From assembly GCA_030068145.1 (NCBI GenBank), contig JAPJBO010000104.1, positions 186,001-250,000 on the forward strand: a stretch of 64,000 nucleotides of DNA. Direction: 5' to 3'. A program made the translations under genes and the position numbers. Below, in pieces: positions 49,654 through 59,099 of this stretch. The stretch is from Diplonema papillatum. Its lineage: Eukaryota; Euglenozoa; Diplonemea; Diplonemida; Diplonemidae. Position 1 is the stretch's first letter. Each line of letters opens with the position of its first letter. The notes below the pieces were generated by a model. That model did no database searches. It had not been told where the DNA came from and saw only the letters and a list, made by a program, of their open reading frames with translations.

Positions 49654-49745
49654 GCTCCCTCTCCGGAATCGAACCCTTATTCCCCGTTACCCGTTACAGC
49701 CACGGTAGTCCACTACACTACCGTCAAAGCTGATAGGGCAGAAGC
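49654..49745 (-). pseudogene. 18S rRNA fragment
   Basis: The minus strand carries CTGCCCTATCAGCTTTGACG, GGTAGTGTAGTGGACTACCG, AACGGGTAACGGGGAATAAG and GGTTCGATTCCGGAGAGGGAGC in the order found in the 5' domain of eukaryotic small-subunit rRNA (about positions 300-390 in yeast numbering). The match stops sharply after GGGAGC, where a real gene continues CTGAGAAACGG. It is a 92-base fragment, not a gene. Confidence 0.9.
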
Positions 49746-51149
49746 TCTTGCGGGCTTGCACCGACTTGAAGTCGTGTACTATACCTCGATTGCATGCATG
49801 GTGCCACTCGCACACAAGAACACAGTGACGGCAGAACCACATCAGCGCAGTTCAAAGGGCTGTTTCGAGGAAAGTACAGATGAGTGCGGCGTTTGCCTAA
49901 CTCCTTTTCTACTGAGACTAAGTGTTGGACACAACACCGAAAGTCAACCCTACCCAAGGACACAGGGGGTGTGCCTGTTCGGGCGGGAAGACCGATCCGC
50001 AGGCCCGGTTACCCCCGACTTGAAGAAAGAGTGGCACCGTCGACTCCGAAGGATTTTCTTGCACCTCGATCTTCGTCTCTTGCGTGGAAGTGCGGGCATT
50101 GTGGTCCTAGATGCTATTTGCAAGGGTGGCGGCTGAGTCTCCTCCGCGCCGAGACAGAAGACGAGCAAAGGATCACCGTTCTTCGCGTGTTCAGGGTATA
50201 AACCTCTCTGCGAAGGCTTCCTGGACTAGCACTTCTTTTTTCGATGGCTCCGTTTTTCTCTTACATGCGCAACCGTTGTTCTGGAAATGTTCCCGTCAGT
50301 ACAAACGTACTGTTAAAAACAAAACAGACAGAGAGAGAAAGAGACAAAAACAGAAGAAAGGAACGTCCTGGTGTGATCGGCTTGTACCGCCCCGGTTTTT
50401 ACCCAGACACAGCGCGGAACCTGAGAGTTGCAGAAAGGACAGCGTCTGCTTTGTCAGGCGGCTATTCGTAGCTCGTCGCAAGCCAGGGCCACCCACGCTG
50501 CATTACAAAACCCCTTCGAAATGCAAAGGAGTGTCCAGCCTTCCCTACGGTACGTTTATGGAAAGGGGAGGGGAATACAATTTGTCACACAGGACACCGA
50601 TGGCACCAGGCTCTACTTGCATCGCTGCTTGCTTTCTTTATCGGTCGTTCCAACTGTTCTTCTGCTATTAGGGTGTCCGAGACCACAAAAAAGCCTCCTG
50701 TTTGATACGAGCTACAAAAACAAAAGGAGCCAAGTTGTGGGAAGAGTAGGGTGGGGGGAGAACATGGGATGCTGGGGAAGTAGACAGTTGAAAGCGAAGA
50801 AAGCGGAGACCGGATAGGCCGTCTGACACCATGCAGTATCGAAGCCTGTGACCCCGAGCCTTGACACCCGCCTGCCAATACAAGCCAGATAAGATCTGCG
50901 GGGCTTCCGGTGTTGTCAGTTGATAACGAGAACGAATGGAGAGGCAACGGATGCTCATCCAAGAGAGAGAGAGAGAGAGAGGGCTCAGAGACACCATCTT
51001 ACGGTTATTGGCAGCATGCAGTGCTGGATGCTGTCAGGTCGTGGAAGCCGGTGCCGTTGATGGCCACGGACATCGAATGCAGATTGCAGCTTTGCTTTGC
51101 TTTACTGCATGGGATTTGCTTTGATGCTCGTTCGTACAGAACAGGTCAT
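49746..51149. other. Intergenic spacer with an R1 upstream module and a GA run
   Basis: 50258-50316 matches the upstream module of the 48.9-kb R1 copy (CGTTGTTCTGGAAATGTTCC). A GA dinucleotide run lies near 50964-50980. No gene is recognised. Confidence 0.5.
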
Positions 51150-51250
51150 GAAATGTGGTTACCCGTGTTTCGTGTGGGCTGCACAGCACATTCTGATACC
51201 GCAACTGGCAGCCTCATCAGGTATTTGCTACACAGCAGGTGCGTATTCGT
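51150..51250 (+). repeat. R1 SINE-like repeat, partial copy followed by GTA repeats
   Basis: ACCCGTGTTTCGTGTGGGCT, then GCAACTGGCAGCCTCATCAGG, then ACAGCAGGTGCGTATTCG. A run of GTA triplets lies where other copies have the A-rich tail. Confidence 0.7.
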
Positions 51251-51519
51251 AGTAGTAGTAGTAGTAGTTTGAACTTGTTATGCAGCAACAATCTGTGACG
51301 ATAGACTGCACAAGCCGCTATAGACTACCTCTTTGCACGCGTCGTGTCATGCTTCGGTCGCTTCTTTCCCCGCGTACTGTTTGTCTCCGGTGCGCGCTTC
51401 ACGTCCGATGTGCAGTTTGATGACGAGGAATCAGATACTTCAGCGCACTTCCTTTCTCCCTCGCAGGTTGTTTCCGCGGCTTAGTAGTAGTTTGTGTCGT
51501 CCTAATCCGGGAACGGACA

Positions 51520-51690
51520 AAAAGAACGGAGCAATCTTTACAAGCAAACGAGTGACGTAAGGTGGCCGCTTGAGCGGTGCCGATCCGAGCGCACACAGCA
51601 GCAGTGACGCGTCGGCAGTATTTGCACTTCAGGATGGGGCTGTCGTCATGTGCGTCGACGGCTAGCGAGTGTCGGCAGAGGTTGCAGTGG
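51520..51690 (+). repeat. R4 dispersed repeat, copy 2
   Basis: See the 6425-6565 copy. Here the minus strand reads more fully: DHCNLCRHSLAVDAHD, then ILKCKYCRRVTAAVCAR, then FACKDCSVLFV. That gives three cysteine knuckles in one open frame, reminiscent of a zinc ribbon. Confidence 0.6.
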
Positions 51691-51842
51691 TCGGAGTAAG
51701 CTTGAACGTGGCATGTCGGCACACACACACGCACAAAGAGTTGGTCAATGTACTGCGTGTTCACCACCTTGCGCATGCATAAGCACACATACAAGGCAGG
51801 TGCGTATTCAAAAAAAGAAAAGGCTTTCAATCGGGGTCTGCA

Positions 51843-51890
51843 CCGTGTCGGTCCGCCTTGCCACTCGTGGCTGACCGTCTCTACAAGCTT
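51843..51890 (-). repeat. R2 fragment, reverse orientation
   Basis: CGTGGCTGACCGTCTCTACA, then AGCTTTG, is the reverse complement of one arm of the R2 hairpin region (AAGCTCGTCGAGACGGTCAG, then CCAC). Confidence 0.5.
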
Positions 51891-52054
51891 TGAGGCCCGA
51901 AGCCTTAAGTTGCATGGCCGTCTTGGAAGCCAAACGCCGAAATACATCAGCTTTGCTTCCCTGCAGCAGGAGTTTTCCGGCATATCAGTTCTCAAGTAAC
52001 ACCCAGGTGTTGCATCGAGAATGCGATCCAATGAAGCCTGGCCCGACGGGGGAG

Positions 52055-52285
52055 CCAAAAATACTCGAGGGACTGCCTTGTGCTCATTTCGAAGGCGGCT
52101 AGAGGGGGAGAAAACAATACAACTACAAAGTGGGTCTTTTTGTTGAACGCTTACGCCCGCCACTAAACCCAGATTTACCTGTGTTTTCGTGTGGGCTACA
52201 GCACATTTACCTCCTTTGATCTATCGCAACTGGCAGTCTCCTCAAGCATTTCCTACAAAGCAGGTGCTTATACAAAAAAAGAATG
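52055..52285 (+). repeat. R1 SINE-like repeat, near-consensus copy
   Basis: Runs from ATACTCGAGGGACTGCCTTG through CGGCTAGAGGGGGAGAAAAC, the core and TTGCAACTGGCAGTCTCC-type sequence to GTGCTTATACAAAAAAAGAA. It is one of two copies that best define the full unit of about 230 bp. Confidence 0.85.
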
Positions 52286-52699
52286 AGAAAGGCTTGTATT
52301 CGTTCGCCATCTACTTCGTAAGGGAGAAATAAAAGCTGCACATGGGAAGGGGCGGAGTTGAAGCTTTCGTGCACTGGCACGTGTTGGGGCGGGGGGGAGG
52401 ACGCGATATTTCGGATTCCTGTACTAGCAATTTTCTTTCGTTTGCCTTTGTTTATTTTTTAAGGAAAAAAGAGACGAAGTGCCGACAGCAGCGGCCGTGA
52501 TTCTAGGGCAGTACACAAGGACATGTCGTTCATTCTGCGCCAACGTCGCCGCCGGTCGCGCGGTGCGGTTAAATCCCAACAGCACCGTCTCTGTCGAGAC
52601 AACGAAGTAGGCCCCTGACCCGGTCTAGCCTTGGCCATTGCAAACAACCTTGGTGTCCCACGACGAAAATCAGCGGTGCAGCAAAAAAAAAGAAAGGAG

Positions 52700-52922
52700 A
52701 ACGAAAATACTCGAGGGGCTGTCTTTTGCTTGCTTCGAAGGAGGAGAAACAATGTAACTACAAGTGGGTCTTTTTTATTGAACGCTTACGCCCGCCACTA
52801 AACCCAGATTCACCTGTGTTCCGTGTGGGCTGCAGTACATTTACCTCCTTTGATCTTTTGCAGCTAGCAGCCTCCTCAAGTATTTTGCCTTCAAAGCACA
52901 TGCTTGTACACAGAAGAAAAAA
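52700..52922 (+). repeat. R1 SINE-like repeat, near-consensus copy
   Basis: Begins AAAATACTCGAGGGGCTGTC and ends TTGTACACAGAAGAAAAAAAG. It lies about 420 bases after the previous copy, in the same orientation. Confidence 0.85.
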
Positions 52923-53035
52923 AGACTGAACCTCCCGGAGAGCGGCCCCCCACACATCTCTGCCCGCGCTTCGGTCTTAGAACCTACGGGCTCGCGAGGC
53001 GAACCTGCGAGAGAGGAGGGAACGTGTGCTCGCGC

Positions 53036-54080
53036 AATGGTACAAAGCGTGTGTGTGGGTGCTGGCAAGCACATCCCAGATGCAACTGGGCTTTGGGAAA
53101 CGACAGTGCCAAAATCGGTCACATCCAGATTCCGCGACTCGTCGGATGCACGGTCGTATCAACAGATAGATCCGGTGGAACGCGAGGCGAGACACCGCTT
53201 CTATGCTGCTGACTGGAGACGGGTGAGAGTCGTGCGAGAGCGTTGGGGTGCCGCCTGGCGACGGGTGGGTCGACACGCGCTGGGAGGGGACCGCCTGCGT
53301 GTTGGGAGAGTGGCTTGGGAGCTGCGGCGTCGTCGACAGCTGGTTGGAAAGCGAGAACGAGCACTGCGACGGTCCCTTGACACGCTCGATGCAGTCCTAG
53401 AGCGCGCTGGCGCCGCATTCATGCCAGCCACGTGCTCGCGCATGGCACAAAGCGTATGTGTGGGTGCTGGCAAGCACATCCCAGATGCAACTGGGCTTTG
53501 GGAAACGACAGTGCCAAAATCGGTCGCAACCAGATTCCGCGACTCGTCGGATGCAAGGTCGTATCAACAGATAGATCCGGTGGAACGCGAGGCGAGACAC
53601 CGCTTCTATGCTGCTGACTGGAGCGACGGCGAAGGGGAGCGGGCGGCGTTCGCGCCGTGGACAGCCGTCTGGTTGGAAGGCGTCGTCGGGTCTGACGGGT
53701 TCAAAGCACTGTCCCACGGGGTCGACACCGTCGATTTGCGGTTCACAGCGCCGTCGGCCGCTCTGCCCGGAAGGTCAAGCTCCGACAGCGACGCACCCGG
53801 CGTCCGGCTGTGCACGGAGCTGCCGTCAACGTGGCGGTGCGCGGGGGTGACGAACGACGGGTGCGAGTCGTGCGAGAGCGTTGGGGTGGGGCCTGGCGAC
53901 GGGTGCGTCGACACACGCTGAGAGGGGGGGACCGCCTGCACGTCGGGAGAGTGGCTTGGGGGCTGCGGCGTCGTCGACAGCTGGTTGGGAAGCGAGAACG
54001 AGCACTGCGACGGGTCCCGTGACACGTTCGATGCAGTCCTAGAGCGCGCTGACGCCGCTTTCATGCCGGCCACGTGCGTT
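53036..54080 (-). repeat. Tandem duplication of a gene 3' end, with internal deletion
   Basis: Block X (TGG[TC]ACAAAGCGT to GCTGCTGACTGGAG) occurs at 53040-53215 and 53443-53625. Block Y (GAGTCGTGCGAGAGCGTTGG to CTAGAGCGCGCTG[AG]CGCC) occurs at 53225-53430 and 53858-54055. In the right-hand copy, about 230 bases (Z) separate X and Y. In the left-hand copy X and Y are directly joined. The right-hand copy is the coding end of the large coiled-coil gene. The left one lies past its stop. Confidence 0.8.
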
Positions 54081-57000
54081 GGGATGGGCGGAACCTCGTC
54101 GTCGTTCGCGGACGAATGGGACCGGATGGACGAAGCCGCCGACCGCGGCGTGTCGTCGTGGATCGACGAGACCGCGTCGAGCGCAGGCTTGCTCAGGTTC
54201 TGCGCCGCCGGACGCTCGGCCGACGCCTTCGAAAAAGAAGCGCTCGACCGGCGGGAATCGGCGGCGTTGTTGCCAGGGTTCGACGGCTTCGCCTCCGCCT
54301 TCAGCCCGGAGGGGTACGCGGGCACGCGGCCGCCGGCGCCCTGCGGCAGCGTCGTGTGCAGCGCGATCACGTCCGCGGGCGGCTGCGGAGCGGGGGACCG
54401 CGGCCGCTGCCGGCCGCCTTCGATGTGCGGGAACACAGTCCCCGGCGCCAGGTCTGTCGGGGATGCGCTGCTCCGCGAAGCGGAGCACGAGTACACGTCA
54501 GACGCCGGCTGCGGCGGCGGGTCGCCCCACTCTCTCTCTACGGCAGACCGGCTCCGGCTCTGGAACCGGGCGGCTTTCGCAGGATACCGCGGCTCGTTCG
54601 GGGACAACGACCGCGCGTCCCCCCGCAACGCCTTGGCCGAGCGCCTCTTGGCCCCGGCGACCAGTTCTTTGAGGTTCCTCTGGACGTAGTCGTACCCGCC
54701 GGACTGCTTGAGCTCCCAGTCGAGTTCTCGGGTGGGTTCGAGGCCGAAGTGGCGGACGACGACGTCGTCGGGCGGGAAGACGTGGCTGGGGACGCCGAGG
54801 TGCAGCTTTTCGACGTCGGTGAGGTAGTTCGCGACGAGCCAGCGCGCCTTGCCCTTCGCGGCCTGCACGGCGTCGGCGGCCCGCGCGAGCTCGCGCCGCG
54901 CCGGGTTGCCCTTGTACAGCGCCTTCACCGCGGCGCACGCCTCCACCCGCCCCAGCCCCGCCTTTGCCCGCTTCACGTCCGCGTACAGCGACCAGATCTG
55001 GTGGGCCAGCTCCTCTCGGCTGCGCACCATGTACCGCTCGGCCAGGTCTCCCTGCGACGCGAGCTCAGCGGGGTGGCTGCCCCAGCAGGACCCTGCCGTA
55101 TGGTGCGGCTGATTCCACGTGTCGAGATCGCACCCGTTGCCGTACCCCCGTCGGTGGCCCTGGCTGCCGGCGCGGTGCGCAGCGCGCCCCGCGAGGTACT
55201 GCACGAGCTCAACAAGCTCGCTGCGCGTCCGGGACGAGAGGGCCGCCGCGTTGAACGGCGGGTTCCCCTCCATAAACCCCAGCACCGGGTTCGACGCCTG
55301 CCTCGCATGGTTCGGCCCCGCCCGAACCATCGGCGACACGTCCGCGAGCGTCCTGTACAACCCCGTCAACTCCGCCCCGTCACCGCTTCGCGTCACCTCG
55401 GTGTAGTACTGCAGGGCGAGGTCTATCAGCTCGGGCTTCGACTTGCTGAAGAGCTCGGCGCCGTTCAACGGTAGGCAGGATTGCCACCGCCCGGCGTCCT
55501 CCCGCGCTTCGTCGAACGCGAGCCTCGCCTCCGGGCAGATGCTGGACAGGTGCTCGAAGACGTCGGCCAGCTCGCTCTTGTTCTTCAGCATCACGGCGAC
55601 CTCGGGCAACCTCCCGGGCAGCGCAGCGGGCGCCGCGGCCACGGAGAACCGCTGCCGCAAGAAGTCGGCGAGTCTGTGCGCCAGCGGCGGCCGGCGGCCG
55701 GCCGGCTCGCGCTCGGCGAACTGCCTCGCCGTCGCCCACAGGTCCTGCGCGGACTGGGCGAGCTCCGCGCGGCTGGCGAAGCGGTGGTCGGGGGTTTGCG
55801 GGGGCCGCTCCCCGGCGAAGCCGGAGGAGAGTTCGTCGACGGCCCGTTTCGGGGCGATACCGGCGAGTTCTTGCAGCATGGCTTCGAGCTCTGCGGCGTC
55901 CTTGATGAGCAGGTCGGTCTCGCACAGCGAGCGCACGGGGCCTTCGCTGAGGAGCGTCGCCTGGTCGACGCCGTGCCTGCGCTGGAAGCCGACCAGCTGC
56001 CGCGCCAGGGGGCGGGCCCTTGGCGACGCTAGGTCCGCGACGCAGAGCTGCCACAACGCGTGGATCGCGTGGGTGAGGTCGGCGCGACTGTTCGCGTGCT
56101 GCGCCCGGCGGGACCCCTGCGCCGGCAGCGGCGTCGGCGGGTGCGCGAGCGGCGCTGGCACCTCCTTCGGCGCCGCCGCCCACGCAGCGGTCGCCAGCTC
56201 CCGCAGGCGGGCGTACCACGCCGCAAGCTCCGCGGCCGTGTATCCGACGACCGACACCTGCGCGCGGTCGATGCCGCCCTCGGGCCTCCCCAGCGGCGCG
56301 AGGAACTCAGCCTGGAATTCGACCATCCGCCGCCTCACCTCGCCGGCCACCCCGCCGCCCGGAGACCCGCTGCGGCGCACGACGGACGCGACGGCGTCCC
56401 ACGTCTCGCAGAACAGCGCCGAAAAAGTCGGGTACCCGGCGGTGACGGTGCCGGCCGGCGGCGCGTCTGCGTGGGTCAAGTCCGCGTACACCTCGAGCAA
56501 CGCCACCCGCCCGGCGAGCTTGAGGCGGAGGGCCCCAGCTTCCGTGGCCGGGAATCCGACGGGGTCTGGTGACCCGCTGCCGTCGTCGACGTCGCAGAGG
56601 AGCTCTGGGTACCGGCGCTGGACGCCGCGCAGCCGGTGCACGGCCTGTGCGCGGGCCGCGGCCGTGCAGTGGGGCGGCTTGCCGCGCAGGGTTGCTGCCC
56701 AGATTTTCTGGACAGTCCGGGCAAGCTGGTCGCGGGGCATCGTCAGCAGCGTGGACGGCAGCGCCGGAGGCGAGCCGATCAGCGGCGGTTTGTCGGCGGC
56801 GGCGCCGCCCGCCTGCGGCATCCGCTTCGCGGCGAGGCAGAGGCGGAGCAGTAACCCAGTGAGTTCCCGCTTGTTGCGGAGGAGGAGTTCCTGCGAGCTC
56901 ACGCGCAGCCCGTCTTCGGTGGACGCAAGCCCCTCGGCCTCGCGGAACTCGGTCATCATCGCCCGCGGCGGGCTGGCGGGGTCTGCTGCCGCGCCAGCCA

Positions 57001-58390
57001 TCCCCGTCCAAAGCTCTTGGAAGATCTCGCTGACCGTCGGCCGCGGCGTCGCGCCCAGCGGGTCCTGCTCGAACCCCGCGAAGAAATCAGCCGGCGCGTC
57101 TCCCCCTGCCAGCGGCCCCCGCGGCTGCTGCTGCGGGGAGTCGCGCGTCCTCTGCGGCGAGAGGTAGCCCTTTTCGAGCAGGTCGTTCAGTCGCGCAGTC
57201 TCGCCCGCCGACACTACCAGCGCCTGCTCGAGGCCGGCGACCTTGTCGACGACGGAGGCAACGCGGCGGTCGGCGCTCTCGCTGCCGGCGGCCGAGACCG
57301 CGGTGCGCTGCATCGACAGCACCCGCACTTTTTCGGCCAGCTCCGCCGTCAGCTGCTGCAGGCCGCTCACCTTGCCCTGCTCCGTCTGCAACCGATCCGT
57401 CAGCTCCGAGACACGCGGGTCGTGAACGTCTCTAGCTGCTTGCTGCTGCTGCTGCTGCCCCGCGCTGTTCCGCAGGGCGTTTTCCAAAGCCGCAATGGCC
57501 TCATCCTTTTCGCTGCACAGCCTTTCGAGGCGTGCGGCGTTCTCCTGGGCCGGGTCGTCGTCGGCGTCTGGGTCTCTGTCCTCGAAGTCGATCAACCTGC
57601 CGGCTTGTTCCCGCGCCTGCCGCTGCAAAGCCCTGCCGGAGGTCGATCGCGAGCTGGCGAACCCCGCCCGCACCGCGTTGTGCAGAGCTTCTTCCAAAGC
57701 TGCGATGGCCTCGTCTTTTTCGCTGCACAGCTCCTCCAGCCGCGCGACCGCTTGCTGCTCCGCGTCGCTGTCGGCAGCTTGGTCGTTGTTGTTGTTGGGG
57801 TCGAGGTTGATCAGCTTCCCCGCTTGTTCCCGAGCGTCTCTCTGCAACGCCTTGCTGGATGCCGACCGGGAGCTGGAGAATCCTGCACGCACCGCGTTGC
57901 GGAGAGCTTCTTCCAAAGCCGCGATCGCTTCGTCCTTCTCGCCGCAGAGGCGCTGCAGGTGCGCTGCCGCCTCGTCATCGCCGGGTTGCTGCCGGTTGTT
58001 GTAGGTGGTCTCGAGGGCGGTTATCGTGTCTGATTGCCGCAGCACTTCGCGGCGCAGCGCCTCGATCGCGTCGTCCTTCTCGGCGCAGAGCTGCTGGAGG
58101 TCGGCGGCGGCGGGGCCGTCGGCTTCGTCGGCTTTTTCGCGGGCGTCGCGCTCGAGTGCGGCGACCTGCAGCCCCCGCCGCGCCACCTCTTCTTTGACTT
58201 CGGCGAGCGACCGCATCAGCTGCAGCTCGCTGTCGAGGAGGTGCCGAATGCGGCATTCCGCGTCGCCGTACACTTCAGCCTCGCGCCGCTTGGCGGCCTC
58301 AGCCTCGGCGGCATACCGGACCGCCGCCTTTTCGACGCCCTTCAGCCGCTTCACCTCCTCCCGCAGCACGTCTACTTCTGCTCCGCTCAT
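53606..58390 (-). CDS. Large coiled-coil and helical-repeat protein
   Basis: 1594 residues in one open frame from the ATG at 58390 (MSGAEVDVL). Residues 1-400 are coiled coil. They include about four tandem modules of some 70 residues built on LCxEKDEAIAALEEAL; the best two continue with RNAVRAGF and KALQRDAREQAG. The middle part, roughly 450-1200, holds repeated helical modules that begin like R[AD][ED]LxxxIxxLW and end in leucine-rich helices, possibly one widely diverged repeat family. The C-terminal 350 residues are Ser/Pro/Arg-rich and disordered, ending SPSPSLQSAA. Composition and length suit a cytoskeletal or flagellar scaffold, but I recognise no named family. The last exon-like stretch is tandemly duplicated downstream. 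Confidence 0.75.
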   Translation of the reverse strand: MSGAEVDVLREEVKRLKGVEKAAVRYAAEAEAAKRREAEVYGDAECRIRHLLDSELQLMRSLAEVKEEVARRGLQVAALERDAREKADEADGPAAADLQQLCAEKDDAIEALRREVLRQSDTITALETTYNNRQQPGDDEAAAHLQRLCGEKDEAIAALEEALRNAVRAGFSSSRSASSKALQRDAREQAGKLINLDPNNNNDQAADSDAEQQAVARLEELCSEKDEAIAALEEALHNAVRAGFASSRSTSGRALQRQAREQAGRLIDFEDRDPDADDDPAQENAARLERLCSEKDEAIAALENALRNSAGQQQQQQAARDVHDPRVSELTDRLQTEQGKVSGLQQLTAELAEKVRVLSMQRTAVSAAGSESADRRVASVVDKVAGLEQALVVSAGETARLNDLLEKGYLSPQRTRDSPQQQPRGPLAGGDAPADFFAGFEQDPLGATPRPTVSEIFQELWTGMAGAAADPASPPRAMMTEFREAEGLASTEDGLRVSSQELLLRNKRELTGLLLRLCLAAKRMPQAGGAAADKPPLIGSPPALPSTLLTMPRDQLARTVQKIWAATLRGKPPHCTAAARAQAVHRLRGVQRRYPELLCDVDDGSGSPDPVGFPATEAGALRLKLAGRVALLEVYADLTHADAPPAGTVTAGYPTFSALFCETWDAVASVVRRSGSPGGGVAGEVRRRMVEFQAEFLAPLGRPEGGIDRAQVSVVGYTAAELAAWYARLRELATAAWAAAPKEVPAPLAHPPTPLPAQGSRRAQHANSRADLTHAIHALWQLCVADLASPRARPLARQLVGFQRRHGVDQATLLSEGPVRSLCETDLLIKDAAELEAMLQELAGIAPKRAVDELSSGFAGERPPQTPDHRFASRAELAQSAQDLWATARQFAEREPAGRRPPLAHRLADFLRQRFSVAAAPAALPGRLPEVAVMLKNKSELADVFEHLSSICPEARLAFDEAREDAGRWQSCLPLNGAELFSKSKPELIDLALQYYTEVTRSGDGAELTGLYRTLADVSPMVRAGPNHARQASNPVLGFMEGNPPFNAAALSSRTRSELVELVQYLAGRAAHRAGSQGHRRGYGNGCDLDTWNQPHHTAGSCWGSHPAELASQGDLAERYMVRSREELAHQIWSLYADVKRAKAGLGRVEACAAVKALYKGNPARRELARAADAVQAAKGKARWLVANYLTDVEKLHLGVPSHVFPPDDVVVRHFGLEPTRELDWELKQSGGYDYVQRNLKELVAGAKRRSAKALRGDARSLSPNEPRYPAKAARFQSRSRSAVEREWGDPPPQPASDVYSCSASRSSASPTDLAPGTVFPHIEGGRQRPRSPAPQPPADVIALHTTLPQGAGGRVPAYPSGLKAEAKPSNPGNNAADSRRSSASFSKASAERPAAQNLSKPALDAVSSIHDDTPRSAASSIRSHSSANDDEVPPIPTHVAGMKAASARSRTASNVSRDPSQCSFSLPNQLSTTPQPPSHSPDVQAVPPSQRVSTHPSPGPTPTLSHDSHPSFVTPAHRHVDGSSVHSRTPGASLSELDLPGRAADGAVNRKSTVSTPWDSALNPSDPTTPSNQTAVHGANAARSPSPSLQSAA

Positions 58391-58529
58391 CACTCACGCC
58401 CTCCCTCGCACACGTCTTGTCATCCCACTCTTTGGGGTGGGGGGGCCTGCACGTGGGGGGAGAGGTGCCCTGCCTGGCTTGTTCGTTGTGTTTTTTGCTC
58501 ACCTTTTTGAGCCACTTGCAACGTGCGAG

Positions 58530-58690
58530 GAAATGGGACCGTCCAAGTAGGACCTTCTGGGCATGAGCAATTGCCATCCGGTGCGGTAACAAAAAGGTCT
58601 AGTTTCCTCAGGAAACGGGACCGTCCAAGTAGGACCTTCTGAGCATGATCAATTGCCATCCGGTGCGGCGAAAACGTCTAGTTTTCCATT
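58530..58690 (+). repeat. 86-bp tandem duplication
   Basis: GGGACCGTCCAAGTAGGACC, TTCTG[GA]GCATGA and CAATTGCCATCCGGTGCGG appear at about 58533 and again at about 58618. The GGTCTAGTTTCC-type ends are also shared. It lies in the leader region of the coiled-coil gene. Confidence 0.8.
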
Positions 58691-59047
58691 GCTTCTTCCT
58701 CCTACTATCGCAGTGCTCGGGTTTTACCGACCGACAGCGAGTGTCAGGCTAACCCAGGGGTTGAGTTCGGGATGGCTTGCTCCTCCTTGTTGGCTTCGCT
58801 GCCGGTCTTCTTGCCGTTCTCCCCTCAGAATAGACACCAAGCCTGGCCGTCGATGAGCAAGTCTGACCGTACCATTTCTGATCCTGTACTTTAACTGTTC
58901 CTTCCGCTGCACCTGTGCAGACGCCCAACAACCCGCTCAACCAGCCCGATCCTTGTTACGGCTCTTCGCCAAGCCGACGTCAAGTTAGCCCTGCCAACAT
59001 TTCGAGTCTTGCGGGGGGACATGTCCAAGCAACTTCGACCGACCTGC

Positions 59048-59099
59048 CAGAAGGTACAGTCAGAAGGTGCAGTCAGAAGGTGCAGTCAGAAGGTGCAAA
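59048..59099 (+). repeat. 13-bp tandem repeat, four units
   Basis: CAGAAGGTRCAGT is repeated three times, followed by a fourth unit ending CAAA. Confidence 0.85.

Noticed and set aside
49655-49740. A tRNA gene, suggested by GGTTCGATTCC on the minus strand
   Set aside because: There is no cloverleaf. The surrounding bases match 18S rRNA in order, which contains the same string.
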